24,554 nt of DNA from contig CALDIF010000052.1 in NCBI GenBank assembly GCA_937901905.1, positions 1 to 24,554 on the forward strand, read 5' to 3'. This stretch comes from an uncultured Porphyromonadaceae bacterium. Its GTDB lineage: Bacteria > Bacteroidota > Bacteroidia > Bacteroidales > Muribaculaceae. Shown in pieces: positions 16,859 through 24,272 of this stretch (its first letter is position 1; each line of letters begins with the position of its first letter). The notes under the pieces are model-generated. The model was given only the letters and a program-made list of their open reading frames with translations. It had not been told where the DNA came from and did not search any database. The position numbers and the translations under genes are program-made.

Positions 16859-19800
16859 ATGAAGCGGACAATACTTACTTTTACGGTGGCAGTGCTGGCA
16901 GTGTTCGGTGTCCGAGCACTCTCATTCAGCGTGGGCAACTACAAATACTACACCACCGGCGACACCGAGGTGACTGTGGACGGTTTCAGCGCCGGCGCGC
17001 CCAACGGCAAGAACTACGTGGACTTCCCGGGAATGGTGACCTACGGCGGCAAGACCTATTATGTGACGACGGTGGGCAGTTACGCGTTTGCCTACAATGT
17101 CAACATCGAGGAGGCTGTCATTCCCTACGGCGTAACCGAGATTGAGGAGAATGCCTTTGCCGGTTGTACCAATCTCGATGTCGTGCGTCTGCCCGGCACG
17201 ATGGAGCGGCTGCAGAGCGACTGCTTCAACGGCTGCACGGCGGGACTGTATGTCTATTGCACCGCCGACACTCCGCCCGTGTGCGTCGACGGACCGTTCG
17301 ACGGGGCAAAACTGCTACGCCTGATTGTGCGCCGCGACGAACCCGTCAAGGAGATTCCCGATACCTACAAGGCGGCCACCGGCTGGAAAGACTTCCCGCA
17401 GGTCGACACCAAGACCAACGCCTATGATGTCGTACTCGACGAGGGCAAGACAACGGCGAGTTACTATGTGATCTCCTGGCCTTCAGGCGTGACGCTCAAT
17501 GGCGTGCTTTACCGAGGCGTGGCCACGCTGGTGGGCGGCGGTACGGCCTGCAAGGTGGCCGACAAGGTGACACTCAACGGCGAGGACTACGTGGTGCGCG
17601 AGATCGGGGAGAACGCCTTCAGCAAGAGCGGCAGCGTGAACAGCGGCATCAAGACAATCTCCGGTTGCAAGAATGTGAAGACGGTCTATGGTTCGGCTTT
17701 CGAGGGCAGTTCACTCGAGAGTGCCTCATTCCCGATTCTCGAGACCATATTCGACAAAGCCTTCAAGAATTGCACGGCGCTCACGACAATCGACCTCGAC
17801 ACCTACGGTCCGCTGGAGGCAATCGGCAGCGAGGCGTTTTCAGGTTGCACCTCGCTCACAAGTTTCGTCATGCCACGCGGCGGTCGTCTTTTGTCGATTT
17901 ATGATAAGGCGTTCTACGGCTGCTCCTCGCTCAACTATGTCGTACTGTACCGCAACACGTCCTCGCTCGGCGACATGGCGTTCGCCAACTGCACGTCGCT
18001 CGCCAACGTCAGCGTCCACACCTCGCCCGTTAGCCTGGGCAGCAACGTGTTCAAGAACACCGCCTCAAAGCGCTACCTCCACGTGCCTCCCTCCTTTATC
18101 AACGACTACTCCGGCAAGGCGCAGTGGAAAGATTTCACGGCGGTTTACGGCAACCTGGACAAGGTTTACTTCAATGGCAAGCTATTCGATCAACCGAAGT
18201 ATACCGACAATTATCTCGACACCGATATTGAAGGCGTTTTTTTTGACCCCGAGACAATGATTGTCCTTCTCAAGGACGCCTACGTTGACATCTCGTCGAG
18301 CTCCGAGCCGCTGATCAGAACCGAATGTCCCGACCTCACCATACGGCTCAAGGGCACTAACGTGGTGAACTGCCGCGGCTTCGTCAAGGCCGTGAGCGGC
18401 ACCAACCCCACCTACGGCAATGTCACCATCCTCGGGAAGTATTTTGACAGCGATGACGGCAAGCTACTCCTCGGCAGCACCAATAACTACACCTTTGACT
18501 TCCACGAGGGCGGCAGCCTCACCATCAAGGACGTGTCCTACATGTTTGAGCAGAACGCCAACTGCGCGTCGTTCTACGGCAACAGCACGCTCAGCAGTGT
18601 GCTGACCATCAACAACAGTTCGGGACAGTTCGAGCGCAGGGACCGCAAGGGCAACGTGCTCGCCCGCATGAAGTTGGCTCTGGAGGAGACCGCACTCACC
18701 AACTGCACCTACAGTGCCTCGGCGACACAATATGGTGCCGACGAGGGTGTGGTGAAGTTCGAGACGCTGACGACGTCATTCGGCGGCGACCTCTATATCG
18801 CGGGTACCAAGGTGACGAACCTGAACCGCGCCAAGGATGCCATCGTCAAGGGCGTGAGCGTGGGCACTGACGGCACGGTGACGCTCGACAACGTGAACTA
18901 CAGCAGCAGCTCGGCGACGTTCATCAAGACCGGTCTGAAAATCCAAAATATCGTCCTGCTTGGTGACAACACGGTGAACGCGAGTGTCTTCCTGCGCGCC
19001 GAGAACAGCAGCGTCATCATCGAGGGCGGCGGCACCGCCACGTTGTCGACCACCGGCACCAACTCCGGCGTGGCGAATTTCTACTTCGTCAACAGTGACT
19101 ATTCCTGCCGCATCAGCAATGTGAAGAAGTTCTACAACGCCGCCGCGCAATACCCCTTCCTGGGCAAGTCGGGCAAGACGAACCTCTACATAATTAACAG
19201 TAGCGGCGAGTTCAAGCGCACCGGCTCGGGCAACATCGCCATCGCCCAGATCAAGCAACTGGTGCTCACCGACACACGCCTTACCAACTGCACCTACAGC
19301 GAGACCGCCACACAGTACGGCAACAACGGCTCGGTGCAGTTCGAGAGTACCAAGGACACCGGCGAACCCGAGGTGGAAACCATCACCGTGGGTGGGAATG
19401 GTGCCAAATACGATGTGAACGGCGATGAGCGTATCAATGTTGCTGATGTGAACTATGTACTCAAACTTATCTTGGCAGAGCAATACGAGAGTCAAGCGGA
19501 TGTCAACAACGACAATAGCGTCAACGTCGCCGACGTGAACTCTATCCTTGCCGAAATTTTATCGCCATCGGGCAGCAGTGTGAGTTTCAAGATGGTGCAA
19601 GTCAAGGGTGGCACATTCATGATGGGTGCCGACGATAGCGATAGCAATGCGCGTGATGCCGAGAAACCGCGCCATCAAGTGACATTGAGCGACTACCGGA
19701 TCGGCGAGTTGGAGGTGACCGAAGGACTGTGGAAAGCCGTCATGGGCACAAACCCGAGCAAGAACGTCAAGGGCGATGACTACCCTGTCGAGAACGTCAC

Positions 19801-20254
19801 ATGGGAACAGTGCAACGAGTTTATTACCAAGTTGAACAAGATGACAGGTCAAACGTTCCGTCTGCCCACCGAGGCAGAGTGGGAATACGCGGCGCGCGGA
19901 GGCAGCAAGAGCAAGGGCTACATCTATGCCGGTGGCGACACCGCCGATGATGTGGCTTGGAATCCCGGCAACAGTGACGGCGCAAAACACCCTGTTCGCC
20001 AAAAGACTGCCAACGAACTGGGTCTGTACGACATGAGCGGAAATGTGTTAGAGTGGGTATATGACACCAAGGGCGACTACCCGAGTACCGCGGTGACCGA
20101 CCCGACCGGTCCCGGCACGGTGACCGATGCGAGCCGCCACATACAGCGCGGTGGCAGTTGGTACTACAACGTGTCGTTCTGCCGATCGACGGCCCGCGTG
20201 TTCGCTCCGGCAACATCGGGCTACAACGACTGCGGTCTGCGCTTGGTCAAGTGA
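16859..20254 (+). CDS. Mosaic secreted protein: BspA-like repeats, dockerin-like segment, FGE-sulfatase fold
   Basis: The 1131-residue product has a signal peptide (MKRTILTFTVAVLAVFGVRA). BspA-type LRR_5 leucine-rich repeats follow at about 70-160 and 245-430 (for example IEENAFAGCTNLDVVRLP, IGSEAFSGCTSLTSFVMP). Two divergent copies of a module of roughly 120 residues come next, each ending LTNCTYSxxATQYG. Then there is a dockerin-like pair of D-x-N-x-D loops (DVNGDERINVADVN, DVNNDNSVNVADVN, about 851-900) and a C-terminal FGE-sulfatase fold (about 909-1131: GGTFMMG, RLPTEAEWEYAARGG, LYDMSGNVLEW, RGGSW). In the C-terminal motif RGGSWYYNVSFC only the second of the two FGE catalytic cysteines is kept, so formylglycine formation is unlikely and a binding role is more plausible. 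It is probably surface-exposed. Leucine codon use shifts near 19380. Confidence 0.88.
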   Translation: MKRTILTFTVAVLAVFGVRALSFSVGNYKYYTTGDTEVTVDGFSAGAPNGKNYVDFPGMVTYGGKTYYVTTVGSYAFAYNVNIEEAVIPYGVTEIEENAFAGCTNLDVVRLPGTMERLQSDCFNGCTAGLYVYCTADTPPVCVDGPFDGAKLLRLIVRRDEPVKEIPDTYKAATGWKDFPQVDTKTNAYDVVLDEGKTTASYYVISWPSGVTLNGVLYRGVATLVGGGTACKVADKVTLNGEDYVVREIGENAFSKSGSVNSGIKTISGCKNVKTVYGSAFEGSSLESASFPILETIFDKAFKNCTALTTIDLDTYGPLEAIGSEAFSGCTSLTSFVMPRGGRLLSIYDKAFYGCSSLNYVVLYRNTSSLGDMAFANCTSLANVSVHTSPVSLGSNVFKNTASKRYLHVPPSFINDYSGKAQWKDFTAVYGNLDKVYFNGKLFDQPKYTDNYLDTDIEGVFFDPETMIVLLKDAYVDISSSSEPLIRTECPDLTIRLKGTNVVNCRGFVKAVSGTNPTYGNVTILGKYFDSDDGKLLLGSTNNYTFDFHEGGSLTIKDVSYMFEQNANCASFYGNSTLSSVLTINNSSGQFERRDRKGNVLARMKLALEETALTNCTYSASATQYGADEGVVKFETLTTSFGGDLYIAGTKVTNLNRAKDAIVKGVSVGTDGTVTLDNVNYSSSSATFIKTGLKIQNIVLLGDNTVNASVFLRAENSSVIIEGGGTATLSTTGTNSGVANFYFVNSDYSCRISNVKKFYNAAAQYPFLGKSGKTNLYIINSSGEFKRTGSGNIAIAQIKQLVLTDTRLTNCTYSETATQYGNNGSVQFESTKDTGEPEVETITVGGNGAKYDVNGDERINVADVNYVLKLILAEQYESQADVNNDNSVNVADVNSILAEILSPSGSSVSFKMVQVKGGTFMMGADDSDSNARDAEKPRHQVTLSDYRIGELEVTEGLWKAVMGTNPSKNVKGDDYPVENVTWEQCNEFITKLNKMTGQTFRLPTEAEWEYAARGGSKSKGYIYAGGDTADDVAWNPGNSDGAKHPVRQKTANELGLYDMSGNVLEWVYDTKGDYPSTAVTDPTGPGTVTDASRHIQRGGSWYYNVSFCRSTARVFAPATSGYNDCGLRLVK

Positions 20255-20293
20255 AACACTCCTCTTAATCCGTCAGGTAAAGAAAAGACGAAA

Positions 20294-20965
20294 ATGAAAA
20301 CGCTCATTACGTTGGCATCAGCCGCTACTGCAGCATTGTCGATAGGCTCATGGTCATGCGCCAAGTCACCGCCCAATCATGTCACATCCCCGACCGAATT
20401 TGATGAATCTCGCGTGAATACCGCCATCACGGATGACGACAGCGTCATAGAGTTCTACTACACCCGCCGTGTCACCCGGGAGGGACAGATGTTTTTTGAG
20501 GAAGGTTCGTGGAGCAAGACTGACGACATGATTGCCTTCTACTACAGCCGACCGGGCACATTCACAGGCATGAAGTTCTATAATGTTGACGGGCAGACAA
20601 TTCTCGATAGCCTCACGAGCGCGCTGCGCGACATGGCACTACAGGATTATCCGTTTGAGCCGGCAAAAAAATGGGAAGGCAACAACGATTGTTGGACGCT
20701 ACACATCAAGTTGCTATCGGGAGTTGAACTGTGCGTGGCACGAGCCAATGAGACACCACGCGACACACTCGACACGGCACTATCAACACTCGTCAACCGC
20801 CTTATTGACCGCCAGTTGGAGATTAACGAGACCGATTCAATCGAGAGTGATTACAGTTATTACCAATACAAACCTGACGGGAGTTTGTCTCAACGCATCG
20901 ACTACATGAGCGACGGCACCGTACTCGGCGGCTACAACCCGGACGACCCCTTGAGCAGTTACTGA
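20294..20965 (+). CDS. Putative lipoprotein of unknown function
   Basis: The 223-residue product begins MKTLITLASAATAALSIGSWSCAKSPPN. The hydrophobic stretch followed by a cysteine at 22 looks like a lipoprotein signal, though the lipobox SWSC is not canonical. The remainder is acidic and rich in Asp, Tyr and Ser, with no motif I recognise; the C-terminus contains YQYKPDGSLSQRIDYMSDG. It starts 39 nt after the mosaic protein gene with no promoter or terminator between, so both probably share one transcript ending at the hairpin at 20972. Confidence 0.7.
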   Translation: MKTLITLASAATAALSIGSWSCAKSPPNHVTSPTEFDESRVNTAITDDDSVIEFYYTRRVTREGQMFFEEGSWSKTDDMIAFYYSRPGTFTGMKFYNVDGQTILDSLTSALRDMALQDYPFEPAKKWEGNNDCWTLHIKLLSGVELCVARANETPRDTLDTALSTLVNRLIDRQLEINETDSIESDYSYYQYKPDGSLSQRIDYMSDGTVLGGYNPDDPLSSY

Positions 20966-20971
20966 CCTACC

Positions 20972-21006
20972 CCGGAATAGATGAGTGTGCCACCCATCTA
21001 TTCCGG
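20972..21006 (+). terminator. Strong hairpin after the lipoprotein gene
   Basis: CCGGAATAGATG at 20972-20983 pairs perfectly with CATCTATTCCGG at 20995-21006 around an 11-nt loop, 6 nt after the lipoprotein stop. The 12-bp perfect stem and its position suggest a transcription terminator or 3'-end stabiliser, though no run of T follows. Confidence 0.65.
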
Positions 21007-21061
21007 ATTGTGCTCCACCGCTCAGTCATTGTAGTTTTGCACCGACACATCGCAAAATCAA

Positions 21062-21110
21062 TGCGAGTTTAGTGAAAAGTCAAGTTTACTTGAACTTTTC
21101 ACTAAACGCA
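21062..21110. repeat. Near-perfect palindrome (extended hairpin)
   Basis: GTTTAGTGAAAAGT (21067-21080) plus CAAG (21081-21084) pairs with CTTG (21089-21092) and ACTTTTCACTAAAC (21094-21107), leaving one bulged A and a TTTA loop. An outer TGC/GCA pair is separated by a 2-nt bulge. It lies outside any gene, just after the previous hairpin. A dispersed palindromic element, the remnant of a mobile element end, or a protein-binding site would all fit. Confidence 0.8.
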
Positions 21111-21137
21111 GCCTGATTTATCAAAAACCACATTCTC

Positions 21138-21292
21138 ATGATTGACGCGAATCAAATCACAACTCTCGTTTCGGCTTTCCGTGTCGAGACCGAGAACTCT
21201 GCGATAAAGCGAGCGCAATTTTGGACTTGTTAAAGAATTGCCGGGCGGCAGGTGCTTTAGTAGTGGAAATATCGTTTCAGGTAATACAATAG
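21138..21292 (+). pseudogene. Possible degraded small ORF
   Basis: An ATG at 21138 opens a protein-like 31-codon frame (MIDANQITTLVSAFRVETEN...) that stops at 21231-21233. Coding-like sequence continues in another frame (LLKNCRAAGALVVEIS..., 21227-21292). Removing one A near 21202 would instead give AISERNFGLVKELPGG and extend to about 21335. The start reads like the N-terminus of a real Bacteroidales protein, but I cannot name it. A frameshifted remnant is more likely than a working gene; a short functional peptide is not excluded. Confidence 0.35.
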
Positions 21293-21406
21293 CACATTAT
21301 TTCTTGTCTTACCTTTATATTATAAGCATCAAATAAAAGTCATTATAATCGGTTGAAAACAACCAATTCTAACCTCATTGCCCGAAACGAACATCATGTC
21401 ACGTTC

Positions 21407-21437
21407 TTTGTCAGTTCAAGAATGATTTGTAACTTTG
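21407..21437 (+). promoter_or_regulatory. Strong Bacteroidetes promoter of the RiPP-like operon
   Basis: TTTG at 21407-21410 and TAACTTTG at 21430-21437 are separated by exactly 19 nt. Both elements match consensus. Transcription would begin near 21444, about 45 nt before the precursor ATG at 21489. The gaps between the following genes (10 nt, overlap, 4 nt) show no further promoter, so this should drive the whole operon. Confidence 0.78.
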
Positions 21438-21488
21438 TCGTTGTAACAATAAAAAAGTTAGTATTATTCACCTTTAAAAATTTTGATA

Positions 21489-21704
21489 ATGAAACGAGTA
21501 GACTTACATTTTGCTCAGAGTGCGCAAGGCTTCATGAAAGTTCAGGCTGAGGCGGGAACTGCTTGTGGCAGCGCATGTGGAACGAACGACAAGCCGGCAG
21601 AGGAGAAACCCGCTGCTTGCGGCAGCGCTTGCGGTGCAGCCGACAAGCCGGCAGAGGAGAAACCCACTGCTTGCGGCAGCGCTTGCGGTGCAGCCGACAA
21701 GTAA
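21489..21704 (+). CDS. ACGX-repeat precursor peptide (candidate RiPP precursor)
   Basis: This 71-residue peptide has a leader of about 24 residues (MKRVDLHFAQSAQGFMKV...) without a signal peptide. A core follows with three ACGSACGx units separated by DKPAEEKP linkers. Cysteines fall at 26, 30, 44, 48, 62 and 66: pairs spaced i/i+4 with an 18-residue period, each followed by glycine. The core is rich in Ala, Gly, Lys and Glu. It lies 10 nt before a radical SAM/SPASM gene. The pairing matches what I remember as the 'ACGX-repeat peptide' with 'radical SAM, ACGX system' families, which are known from genome analysis rather than from an isolated product. Thioether or other Cys/Gly-directed modification is inferred. 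TTG 21483 is the only alternative start. Confidence 0.85.
   Translation: MKRVDLHFAQSAQGFMKVQAEAGTACGSACGTNDKPAEEKPAACGSACGAADKPAEEKPTACGSACGAADK
21588..21695 (+). repeat. Two near-identical 54-bp tandem repeats in the precursor gene
   Basis: Positions 21588-21641 and 21642-21695 differ at a single base (CGCT versus CACT, giving Ala or Thr). Each encodes DKPAEEKP(A/T)ACGSACGAA. Partial copies flank both sides: a more diverged ACGSACG unit upstream (GTGGCAGCGCATGTGG) and GACAAG before the stop. The near identity points to recent in-frame duplication. Confidence 0.92.
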
Positions 21705-21714
21705 ACCGCGCACG

Positions 21715-22752
21715 ATGGACTACTTCGCATTTCAGTGGCATATCACTGACGAATGCGACCAACGTTGTAAGCACTGCTACATCTTCTCATCGCCCAACCG
21801 CCCCGAGATGGTGGAGATGCCGTGGGAAAGGCTTGTGGCGGTGCTTGCAAATGTTGAACGGATGTGTGGGCGTATGAGGCGGTTGCCTTACCTGTATATC
21901 ACGGGGGGCGACCCCATTCTTCATAGCCGCTTTTGGGATTTTCTGGAATTGGTGCACTCGCACGACATCCCATTCACTATAATGGGCAATCCGTTCCACC
22001 TCACCGATGAGGTGTGCCGTCGCTTGCACGCCCTCGGTTGCCGCAAATATCAGTTGAGCATTGACGGCATGCGCGAGACACACGACGGTTTCCGCAAGCC
22101 CGGTTCCTTTGACCGCACGCTTTATGCCATCGAGACCTTGCACCGAGCCAATCTGCATTGCGCCGTGATGGCGACAGTTTCAGGGACGAACATTGACGAA
22201 ATCCCTGACATTATCGACCTTGTTGTGGAGCGCAAAGTAGACATCTTCGCCTTTGGGCGTTACTGCCCCACGAGTGCCGACAAGGCATTGCCGGACAAGG
22301 GTTGGCACATCACCCCCGAGGACTATCGTGCGTTGTTGGAGCGTTGCTGGGAAAAGTTTGAAAAATACAAGGATAGCAATACCACTTTCAACCTCAAAGA
22401 CCACTTGTGGACGCTGTTTCTCTATGAGAAAGGGATTTTCAAAATTCCGAACGGACTTGCCGATAATACAATATATAGCGGTTGCAACTGCGCCCACTGC
22501 CACTTCACCATTACCGCCGAGGGGCGGTTGATGGCTTGCCGCCGCTTTGAGAGTTATGTGGGCACTGTCAATGAAGACCTGCACGAGGTGTTTAATGGCG
22601 AGCGCATGGAGCAATACCGCAAGCATGAGAGTTTCGAGAAATGCAAGCAGTGCGAATTGCTGCGCTTCTGCCGAGGTTGCCCTGCGGTGGCATTCGGTTA
22701 CACAGGCAACTTCTACGCCCCCGACCCCCAATGTTGGAAACAAGTTGAATGA
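21715..22752 (+). CDS. Radical SAM/SPASM peptide-modifying enzyme (ACGX type)
   Basis: The 345-residue enzyme carries the radical SAM cluster motif C14-x3-C18-x2-C21 (DECDQRCKHCY) and the SAM-binding-type YITGGDP. A C-terminal SPASM region follows, with cysteines at 257, 259, 262, 275, 310, 313, 319, 322 and 340 (GRLMAC; CKQCELLRFCRGC; DPQC), expected to hold auxiliary iron-sulfur clusters. By family knowledge it should install a radical-derived crosslink or similar modification on the neighbouring Cys-rich peptide. ATG 21715, 10 nt after the precursor stop, is chosen; the longer in-frame extension back to 21565 merely reads the precursor repeats in another frame. The stop overlaps the next start (ATGA). 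Confidence 0.92.
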   Translation: MDYFAFQWHITDECDQRCKHCYIFSSPNRPEMVEMPWERLVAVLANVERMCGRMRRLPYLYITGGDPILHSRFWDFLELVHSHDIPFTIMGNPFHLTDEVCRRLHALGCRKYQLSIDGMRETHDGFRKPGSFDRTLYAIETLHRANLHCAVMATVSGTNIDEIPDIIDLVVERKVDIFAFGRYCPTSADKALPDKGWHITPEDYRALLERCWEKFEKYKDSNTTFNLKDHLWTLFLYEKGIFKIPNGLADNTIYSGCNCAHCHFTITAEGRLMACRRFESYVGTVNEDLHEVFNGERMEQYRKHESFEKCKQCELLRFCRGCPAVAFGYTGNFYAPDPQCWKQVE

Positions 22753-23717
22753 CAATGAAAGCGATCGTGATAAACGGCTGTTGCAGTGCCGAACAACTGC
22801 AAGTGAGCGACATCCCGATTCCGCAAATCAAACCCGACCGGGTGCTTGTGAAAATCTATGCTGCCGGGTTGAATCATAGCGAAGCGTTGTTGCGAACACA
22901 TGAGGCCGATAACGACTACATCAACACGCCCATCGTGCCCGGAATCGAATGTGTGGGCGAGATTGCCGACGCAAGTGACAGCCACTTCGCCGCGGGCGAC
23001 CGCGTGATAGCCCTCATGGGAGGCATGGGGCGCTCGTTTAACGGCAGTTATGCCGAGTACGCCCTGTTGCCTACAAAGAACGTGTTCAAGGTGAATACCG
23101 CTCTCGATTGGTTCTCGCTTGCCGCCGTGCCCGAAACTTATTACACCGCATTCGGCTCGCTCACCGAGTGCTTGCTACTGCAAGGCGGCGATGTGCTGCT
23201 GGTGCGTGGGGCGACGAGCACAGTGGGGCAAGCCGCTATCCAATTGGGCAAGGCTATGGGGGCGACAGTAATTGCCGCCGCAAGGCGCGAGAGTTCGTTT
23301 GCCGAATTGACATCAATCGGCGCAGACCGATGCGTGATTGATGACGGACGCATCAGCGAGCAAACCCTGCCTATTCGCCCCAACAAGGTATTGGAACTGG
23401 TCGGCCCGAAAACCCTGCGCGATTCATTGCTCACGGTGTCGCGCCCCGGCTATGTGTGCCAGACCGGACTATTGGGCAACGTATTCACCGTACCACAATT
23501 CGATGCCATCAAGTATATCCCTAACGGAGTGTTCCTAACCGGCTTTTTCTCCAATTTCCCCTCACAAGCGGTGATTGACCGCTTATTTGAGTTGATTGAG
23601 AAAGCCCATATCTCACCGCTCTATAAACGCGTCTTCACTCTTGACCAAATTGTCGAGGCACACACGTTGCTTGAGAAAGGCGGTGCCGGCGGTAAAATTA
23701 TCTTGAAAATACGATAA
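22749..23717 (+). CDS. MDR-superfamily (quinone oxidoreductase/zinc-type alcohol dehydrogenase-like) enzyme
   Basis: The 322-residue protein is a medium-chain dehydrogenase/reductase. The N-terminal GroES-like domain shows VKIYAAGLNHSEALLR, PGIECVGEI and GDRVIALMGG, and the Rossmann domain shows VLLVRGATSTVGQAAIQLGKAMGATVIAAARR (NADPH binding). The usual catalytic zinc ligands are absent (Asn in AGLNHSE rather than Cys), as in quinone oxidoreductases. It therefore probably reduces a quinone, enone or aldehyde with NADPH. Its ATG overlaps the radical SAM stop by 4 bp; ATG 22755 is an alternative giving MKAIVING. The HxlR gene follows after 4 nt. The coupling suggests a role in the same pathway, or detoxification tied to it. 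Confidence 0.9.
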   Translation: MTMKAIVINGCCSAEQLQVSDIPIPQIKPDRVLVKIYAAGLNHSEALLRTHEADNDYINTPIVPGIECVGEIADASDSHFAAGDRVIALMGGMGRSFNGSYAEYALLPTKNVFKVNTALDWFSLAAVPETYYTAFGSLTECLLLQGGDVLLVRGATSTVGQAAIQLGKAMGATVIAAARRESSFAELTSIGADRCVIDDGRISEQTLPIRPNKVLELVGPKTLRDSLLTVSRPGYVCQTGLLGNVFTVPQFDAIKYIPNGVFLTGFFSNFPSQAVIDRLFELIEKAHISPLYKRVFTLDQIVEAHTLLEKGGAGGKIILKIR

Positions 23718-23721
23718 AACC

Positions 23722-24096
23722 ATGTTCAAAAGAACTCTAACAGATCCGGTTTTTCCGAATTGTCCCATCCGCAACGTGTTGTCGCGCATCAGCGACCGAT
23801 GGACAATCCTTATCATGCTCACACTCGATAGTGATGATAAACCGAAGCGATATACCGACCTGCTGACAAGCATTCCCGACATCTCGCAGAAGATGCTCAC
23901 TGTGGCACTGCGCAACCTCGAAGCCGACGGCCTTGTCAAGCGGCAAGCATACGCCGAAATCCCACCTCGTGTGGAATACAGCCTTACCGAACGTGCAAAG
24001 ACGCTGTTGCCTCACATCAACAACCTCGTGAACTGGGCTACCGAAAACCTTGACGATATCCTCAAAGACCGTCAAACTTTCGCCGAGAAGAAATAG
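23722..24096 (+). CDS. HxlR-family winged-helix regulator
   Basis: The 124-residue protein has the HxlR-family layout: CPIRNVLSRISDRWTILIMLTL at the N-terminus, a winged helix with SQKMLTVALRNLEADGLVKRQAY, then PPRVEYSLTERAKTLLPHI. Cysteine 14 aligns with the redox-sensing N-terminal cysteine of HxlR relatives such as YodB and HypR of Bacillus, which respond to quinones, diamide or hypochlorite. No second cysteine is present, so any sensing would be of the one-Cys kind. As last gene of the radical SAM operon it may control this promoter or a detoxification regulon; that is inference. Confidence 0.92.
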   Translation: MFKRTLTDPVFPNCPIRNVLSRISDRWTILIMLTLDSDDKPKRYTDLLTSIPDISQKMLTVALRNLEADGLVKRQAYAEIPPRVEYSLTERAKTLLPHINNLVNWATENLDDILKDRQTFAEKK

Positions 24097-24113
24097 TCAC
24101 CGATAATTGTAAC

Positions 24114-24152
24114 AAGCGAAACCACTTTACAAACGAAGTGGCTTCGCTTTTT
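24114..24152 (+). terminator. Intrinsic terminator of the RiPP-like operon
   Basis: AAGCGAA-A-CCACTT (24114-24127) pairs with AAGTGG-C-TTCGCTT (24136-24149), with one internal A/C mismatch and an 8-nt loop, followed by TTTT. It lies 17 nt after the HxlR stop and fits a Rho-independent terminator well. Confidence 0.82.
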
Positions 24153-24272
24153 GCCTTCTTGCGGATAACTTTGGCAAATTGTAACTGCGTTACAAAAACT
24201 TTTGCATCTTTGCTATCTATTAACGGCGTTTTTCGCCCTTTACTTCCGGTTAAACAAACCGACGGACGCAAC

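Noticed and set aside
18776..19495. Long leftward open frame of 239 residues opposite the mosaic protein
   Set aside because: It is a shadow frame caused by GC-rich codon bias. The sense frame has recognisable modules, whereas this frame has none.
20140..20254. C-terminal RGGSW...GLRLV segment resembling the variable region of a diversity-generating retroelement target protein
   Set aside because: The fold and C-terminal position fit, but I found no second, adenine-rich copy (template repeat) and no reverse transcriptase gene in the window; FGE-fold proteins are common without retroelements.
21565..21714. Long N-terminal extension of the radical SAM enzyme containing RNPLLAAALAVQPTSRQR repeats
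   Set aside because: It is the precursor's tandem repeat translated in another frame. The enzyme starts sensibly at 21715, right before its first conserved segment.
23722..24096. MarR-type regulator as identity of the last gene in the radical SAM operon
   Set aside because: The N-terminal CPIRNVLSRISDRWT and PPRVEYSLTE motifs are typical of HxlR rather than MarR proteins.
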